From assembly GCA_963693315.1 (NCBI GenBank), contig OY856188.1, forward strand, positions 221,823,517-221,887,516: a stretch of 64,000 nucleotides of DNA. Reading direction: 5' to 3'. Under the pieces are notes generated by a model, which was not told the origin of the DNA, did not search any database, and saw nothing but the letters and a program-made list of their open reading frames with translations. This DNA comes from Diogma glabrata (Eukaryota; Arthropoda; Insecta; Diptera; Cylindrotomidae). Each line of letters opens with the position of its first letter. Positions within the stretch are counted from its first letter, which is position 1. This document shows positions 58,701 through 64,000 of the stretch, in pieces. Made by a program: the position numbers and the translations under genes.

Positions 58701-60006
58701 GCTGAGTAATAGGTGTACAACAGTATGTATTCACATCATTTGAAGAAAACGGTACCTGAACGTGCTCATTACTTTTTCCAATGCCAAGGCTTTTTAAACA
58801 TCTCCAGAAAACTCTTGATTGGAGATTTGAATCAAGCTTTTTATTCAAAAACTTAAATCGCATTTTAGGCTTCAGAGACGTTAGTTTATTCCTCAGACAA
58901 GTGCATACTTTCCAGTTCTCATCTGTACGAAATCTAGTCCACCTATGGTAAGCTTTTGCCCTATCTCTTATACCACTTATACCGTCCCTATCTTTTATCT
59001 CAGCAGAAAACCATCCCGGTGAAGACAATGATATATCAATAGTTCTCAGGGGCACAAACACTTCAAACATGTCATTTACTAGATCATTAATCAATTGTAC
59101 CTGCGAATCAATATCAACCATACTATATATTTGGTTTCATGGTAAGCCATTACAATATGTTATCAATGTTTTGTAGTTTATTTTAGCGAAGTCTCTGAAA
59201 GTAATAGTATTATTATCAACTGGTGGCACGATGTTATAAGCGAAGAATATCAAATCATGTCGAGAGATTCCTGGTACTTGAATTTGATTAAGGAAGGAAA
59301 CCCTGTTAGAGTTGCACAATACAAGGTCAAGCAGAGATGAAGATGTTGCAGTGAAATGCTTAGGCTCATTATTACATACACGTATATTGAATCTATTTAC
59401 AAGATCATTGAACTCCCTAGTTTCCTTACGCACACACATCAAATCACAGTTAAAATCACCAACCAGGATAAAATCAGAGTAGTTGATGGAGAAGTCGTTA
59501 AAAGTTATTTCTAGCTCATTCAACAGATTAGTGCCCGGTGGATTGTAACCCACCCCTAGTATTATCTTTGAACCCGAAACAACTATTTCGATGAAGAGAA
59601 AATCAAAGCTTAAATTTTTAGTCTCATAAACAACTTTCGCAGGAATTGAAGATTTGATGTATATGCACACACCTCCTCCTCGTTTCAATGCTCTATCATT
59701 TCTGAAAATATTAAAGCCTTTAAGGGCTATAGACTTATCAGACATATAAGACTTTAGCCACGTTTCGGAGACGCATATAGCATGTATGTTTACATTAGCA
59801 AAAATTGACTTTATTTCATCCATTTTTGGAATGTTCTGAGAAATAAGATGACAAATATTAAACGTCTGTCTACTGTTTAGTGTCGCTTTGAAAATTATAT
59901 TAGGAATGCAAAACGCGTTCGTAGAATCAACTGTTGAAACCGATCTCATGTTGTCCGAACTACCTGGCACACTTAAATATAAATCGTTATCGTTACTTAC
60001 TATCAT
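55701..60006 (-). pseudogene. LINE ORF2: endonuclease-RT, disrupted
   Basis: The ATG at 60006 overlaps the ORF1 stop (ATGA). The endonuclease lies at 60006-59137 (SETWL, GGGVCIYI, LVGDFNCDL, SRHDLI). A frameshift near 59130 leads to the linker and RT entry 59121-58528 (KSQSTGLDNI). After further breaks the RT core is at 58195-57593 (MDFSKAFNSI, GVPQGHVLGPLLFS, MYADDLHVY), then 57552-57360. The TIR element 55895-57358 splits the C-terminal region, which resumes at 55890-55701 (YIHEILNN). At least three frame breaks plus the insertion make it dead. Confidence 0.85.
55895..57358. mobile_element. TA-flanked TIR element inserted in LINE ORF2, 1464 bp
   Basis: Ends CACTCAAAAAAAA (55895) and TTTTTTTGAGTG (to 57358), with TA on both sides (55893-55894, 57359-57360). 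The LINE coding text is continuous across it apart from a small frame offset (EKLAY on one side, YIHEILNN on the other). It is related by its ends to 41373-42551. No coding frame of note lies inside. Confidence 0.8.
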
Positions 60007-61176
60007 AAGATGGTTGTATTAAATATTATATTTCTCTGAATCCTTCTGACCTTACTCAGATACACCGGACATTTAACACTATCCGCTCTATGCTCGATCG
60101 ACTCTTTAACATTAAACCTTAAATTATAAATATCACAGTTATTACATTTAGTTATATTTTTCGGACAGTCCCTGAAATTATGACTCCCTGCACAGTTTAC
60201 ACAAACTTCATTTTCCTTGCATTCTCTGGAACCATGATGATAGCTTTGACATTTAAAACACCTTAGCACAAACAAATCCTCCTTAATATAGATAGAGCTC
60301 CAGCCCAGATTCACATATCGGTCCACAAGTTTCACAAACGTACTACTAGACACCCCCATAGAAATCATCCACTTTTTATTTATCCTATTCTGCTTGCAGT
60401 ACAGTATCTTCATTTTATCATTTAAATCAATGAATTGGTTGACATCACACAGCTCATTAAGAAGCTCTTCTTCTTCGTATCTCTTATCCAGTCCATTTAG
60501 AAAAAGCCTCGGTTTTCTTTATTTAGTAGTAGTTATATCATACCGATCACCAAGTTTTGCATTAGCTTCTTTTAGGAGATGAGCCTTTTCTGGTTCACTA
60601 TTTGTTTTGATTAAAATTGATCCGCTTTTTAACGCCTTGAATGAAGAAATGCCAACCTTTAGTTCACCTGGATTTATTTTGGTTTTAATTTCATTAGAAG
60701 TAATCTATTGCGGAGCTTTGTTGAACTTAAGGTTTGATAATAATACTCCGCGTATTGATGGATTTCACTTCTCTATCAATTCGTGCACTGGATTTTACAG
60801 CATCAGCATATGTTGGTTTTACAATTGGACCGGTGTTATTATCCAATTTATTTTCTATATTATTAACCTTATCCTTTAGACTGTTAATAGCCTTCAATAT
60901 ACCAGTATCATCCCGTACATTTTTATTTGAAATAGCTTCAGCAAAATTGTTTTCTTTCCATTTATTAAATTTTACCTTATTATCATCACATAATCACAAA
61001 ACCATCTGTCCAAGACCACGTAACTTTTTATAGATTGGATCCGAAATAGATGTGCCCTTGCTGTGAAACCACATGTCACATATATCACATTGTATAGCAT
61101 TACATTCACTAGTAACTTTAAATTTACATTTTTTGCAAAGAGCATCTTTTTCCGCGTCTTCATCAGACGGCGCCAT
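60003..61176 (-). pseudogene. LINE ORF1 with PHD-like and CCHC zinc fingers
   Basis: Starts at the ATG at 61176 (MAPSDEDAEKDALC). A Cys/His-rich PHD-type finger follows (CKKC, ECNAIQCDICDMWFH, about residues 14-42). An in-frame TGA sits at about 60995, where Trp would be expected, and the reading continues as LCDDNKVKFN. After frame breaks, the C-terminal piece 60413-60003 has CCHC-type knuckles (CFKCQSYHHGSREC, CVNCAGSHNFRDC). It probably bound LINE RNA. It ends TGA at 60003-60005, overlapping the ORF2 ATG. Confidence 0.75.
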
Positions 61177-61296
61177 TTTGAATATTTTGTAGTAATGTAG
61201 GCGAATAAAAAATGCACAATTTCTGTTTTTATAAATATCTTAATGTTTTTGTTTTTCGGCAAAAATAAATTACAAATTGATATTATTTATCCGCGG

Positions 61297-61527
61297 TGTT
61301 ATATTACTTGTTCTTATTATAGAACAATAAAACTAGTAATATTAATATAAAGAACTTTAACTTTATTTATTTTCAGATAACTCATTAACAAGTGATAAAA
61401 CTAGCTGTCTTGTTGAGAATGATCTGGATGAATTCAATCGCATGAAGTTGATCACAATTTCTACATTATTGCCAACTTAAACAATTTAATGAAATCAAAT
61501 TGTATTATACCAGTTAACATTATAACA
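61297..61527 (-). repeat. 3' LTR of second gypsy element
   Basis: A 231-bp block with TGTTATA/TATAACA inverted ends. On the minus strand it directly follows a polypurine tract (AAAAAAAAGGGAAGA, about 61528-61543), itself just after the pol stop at 61591, exactly where a 3' LTR should begin. It contains AATAAA (about 61362 minus). The 5' LTR is outside the window, so identity cannot be checked. Confidence 0.75.
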
Positions 61528-61590
61528 TCTTCCCTTTTTTTTAAAACAAAATAAACTATTATATTACTCAACAAAACAGCTTTATATTAT

Positions 61591-64000
61591 TTACTTTATT
61601 ATATAATCCATGAATCTGACTGGTATCCGTGTAGCGCGCGTTGGCTTCTCATACGTAACCTTTGGACTGCTGTTCGGTAACCATTGCTGTTCTGTTGTTC
61701 CCGGTGATATCATCTTACTTGATATGTTTTGATCTGTCGTCAAATCTTGTTTATTCTCACCTTGAAATTCGGTTGGGTGTTGATTTGACACATCATCCTC
61801 TAATGGTGTGATTATTCTTGGACTAACTGCTGAGTCTAGATCACCGACTTCATCCTTGTTAGACTTAGTATTCTTTATGTGACTTGAATTACGACGGTAA
61901 TTCTTTCCATTGACGTTTACACCATATGACCTATCACTAAACACTGTCGTGATTTCTCCCTCGTTCCAACAACCATCATTTCCTTTCAACTTTACATAGA
62001 AGGGCTCGCCTAAAAACATTTTCTTCTTTTCTCGTGTGTTTCTGTCAAAATAATACTTCGATCTCTGTTTATTCTTCCTGATCTTTTGACTTGTTCCACT
62101 ACTTATCTTTTGTTTTAATCGTTTCTCGACTACTGGAATTTCGCATCTCGTACGTCTTGAGAACAAACGCTGACAAGGACTAGCATTAACTTTATTTGGC
62201 GTATTTCTTCACGTTAACAATGTAAGATAAATATCTCCCCCATCTTCATCAGTTTTGTTGATAAGTTGTTTCGCTATCTTTACAGCCGATTCCGCCTTGC
62301 CGTTGGATTGTGCATGATATGGTGATGTAGTGACATGTTTAAACTCCCAACTCCCGTCAGAGATGACAGTTTTCAGAATGCCATGCCGTGCAAAATTTCT
62401 TTTACAGCATTTGATTATTATAACTGCTGTCATATTATTTAATTCATCGATCTCGAAGAAATCCGAATAATGATCTACTGCAACTAGATATAACTTTTTA
62501 TTCCCAGCAACCATAACTTCCAAGATGTTCATACTTATTATTTCGAATAAAAGATTTGGAACTTCAAACGGTATTAGTGGTTCCTTTGGTTTATTCGGTG
62601 CATATACCTGACAAGCCAAAAAATGGTACTTCGGTTCTGCATAAATTTACTTTTTCTCTATTAAGTTTTAAATTTCTTTGTCTTAACCTTTCCAACAGCT
62701 TTCTTAATTTTTTATCATGATCACTCATTGCTTCCTGTAACGTTTCACCACATCCATATATTAATATGTCGTCACATATGGTTTCTACTCCGTTCAAGCC
62801 ATCTATGATCTCATGCTGTATTCTTTGGTATATTTCTGGTGCTGGAGATATTCCAAACGGTAAACGCTTCCAACAATACCTCCCAAATGGTGTCCAAAAA
62901 GTAGTTAGTTCTGCACTTTGTTCATCTAACGGTATTTGCCAAAACCCTTTCTTCGCATCTAGCGTTGTGAACACTTTAGCATTTTTTAGTTCAGGAACCA
63001 TTTCCTCTATTGTTGGCATTTGATAATTTACTCTTTTTAAAGCTTTATTAAGTTCGATCGGATCCAAGCAAATTCTCAGTCCGTTCTTTTTCTTTACCAA
63101 TACCAAATCGCTGATCCAGTCAGTGTGATGATTGACCTTGGTGATTATACCATCTTCCACTAGTTTGTCTAAAGACTCCTTTAAGTCTTTCCTTAGTGTT
63201 ATGGGAATTCGTCTTGCTTTTTGTATTACTGGCTGCATTGTTTCATCAATTTCCAATTTTACTTTTACATCAATTTTCCCAATACCTCTGAGCACATCAT
63301 CATATTCTTTTATGATCAGTTCCGTCGATGATGCCGTCTGTATACTCTTGCTTATTTTAACAAACTCCAACAATTTACAAATTTCACTTGAAAGTAACGG
63401 AATTTGTTGGGTTTTAACAATTTCGAATTTGACCTTATGTAACACACCATGACGAATTATATTTAAATATGCACATCCCAATGGTGTTACTATATTGTCC
63501 CTAAATGCACGAATAATTGTATTTGTCTTCCTTATATCTTTATGTTGCTCCCCAACTATTGCGATATATTCTTGGTATCCTACGACGTTACATGATGCTG
63601 CAGTATCCAACTGGCAACTAATCATTTTGACTGAGTCTTCCACCAAGAGCTCGACTGGAATTACTATACTTCTCGGATCTCTGGTATTTTTTACTGTGAA
63701 CAGATAATCTGCATTGTCACTTATTGACTTGACATCCTTTGTTTTCCTTTGCGTGCAAAGTCTAGCCAAATGTCCTTTCATTTTGCATCGTTAACACTTC
63801 TTAGTGTATGCTGGACACATTCTTTTATCTAACGGGTGTTGTCCACCACAATACTTACAACCATCTCTCAGACTTGTACTATTACAACTATTTTTGTAAT
63901 TATCGTTTTGTTTGTCACCCACGTGTTTTTTCCTATTATATGATCTCTCAAATTTGTTTAATTCTTCCACATTATTATTATGTGGACTGTGTGACTTATC
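61591..64000 (-). pseudogene. Gypsy-type gag/pol with internal deletion, runs off window
   Basis: Read from the right edge on the minus strand: Cys-rich knuckles (CKYCGGQHPLDKRMCPAY, then a TAA at 63793-63791, then CKMKGHLARLC), a protease region with QLDTAAS, and RT (VFTTLDAKKGFWQIPLD, FGISPAPEIYQ, CDDILIYG) to about 62620. The text then jumps from EVPFFG to integrase sequence (LACQVYAPNKPKEPL). RNase H and the integrase zinc region are therefore deleted. Part of the integrase core follows (VISDGSWEF and SPYHAQSNGKAE, with sequence missing between), then a frame break, and the C-terminal domain 62166-61591 ends the gene. Confidence 0.88.

Larger units (their letters stand above)
55345..61200 (-). 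mobile_element. Jockey-superfamily LINE with two ORFs, degraded
   Basis: The 3' end at about 55345-55380 (TAAA-type repeats) lies tail to tail with the plus-strand LINE. The 5' end is near 61200. Excluding the inserted TIR element 55895-57358 it spans about 4.4 kb. ORF1 (60003-61176) has a PHD-like and CCHC fingers; ORF2 (60006 down to 55701) has endonuclease and RT. The clade is not assigned. Confidence 0.85.

Overview
The window is AT-rich, intergenic-type eukaryotic DNA made almost entirely of transposable elements and their remains. The mixture of RTE and jockey-superfamily LINEs, Ty3/gypsy LTR elements, Penelope-like elements (PLEs), hAT elements and many short hairpin elements points to an arthropod, most likely an insect. 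No element is species-diagnostic and I do not name a species. I found no convincing host protein-coding gene. The only long undisrupted reading frame belongs to an RTE retrotransposon.

Layout. 1-10.7 kb: copies of an A/T-rich minisatellite family, a 5'-end fragment of the RTE, a broken DNA transposon with inverted repeats (4470-5915) holding a second hairpin element, and a PLE remnant with ~194-bp inverted arms (8397-9679). 10.7-13.1 kb: a minus-strand LINE remnant. 13.8-25.1 kb: a hierarchical tandem array, with a recent 3602-bp duplication carrying an LTR-like insert and a hAT element with an 8-bp target duplication in the first unit only. 25-27.8 kb: further hairpin elements. 27.97-33.29 kb: a young Ty3/gypsy element inserted in a (TA)n array. 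34.12-43.87 kb: a 9.75-kb structure with perfect 23-bp terminal inverted repeats, hosting a 279-bp satellite, a tRNA-like sequence, the intact RTE (37.7-41.2 kb) and a 1.18-kb TA-flanked element. 45.07-51.08 kb: a nest bounded by GGGTCTG termini that contains a second copy of the LINE, a second PLE, a long foldback, a hAT element and a 403-bp TIR element. 51.4-52.8 kb: a third hAT-like element. 54.7-61.2 kb: two LINEs lying tail to tail, the minus-strand one split by a 1.46-kb TA-flanked element. 61.3-64 kb: the 3' LTR and degraded pol of a second, minus-strand gypsy element running off the window.

How the parts relate. The nesting gives relative ages: the RTE and the CACTCT element are younger than the satellite, the satellite is inside the 9.75-kb element, and the duplication follows the LTR-like insertion. 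The most interesting signal is a hammerhead-ribozyme-like core (CTGAGGA, stem II, GAAA) in both arms of one PLE and downstream of the GIY-YIG frame of the other. PLEs are known to carry such ribozymes, so the motif supports the family calls and is testable. All frames other than the RTE are disrupted, and proteins are described as remnants.
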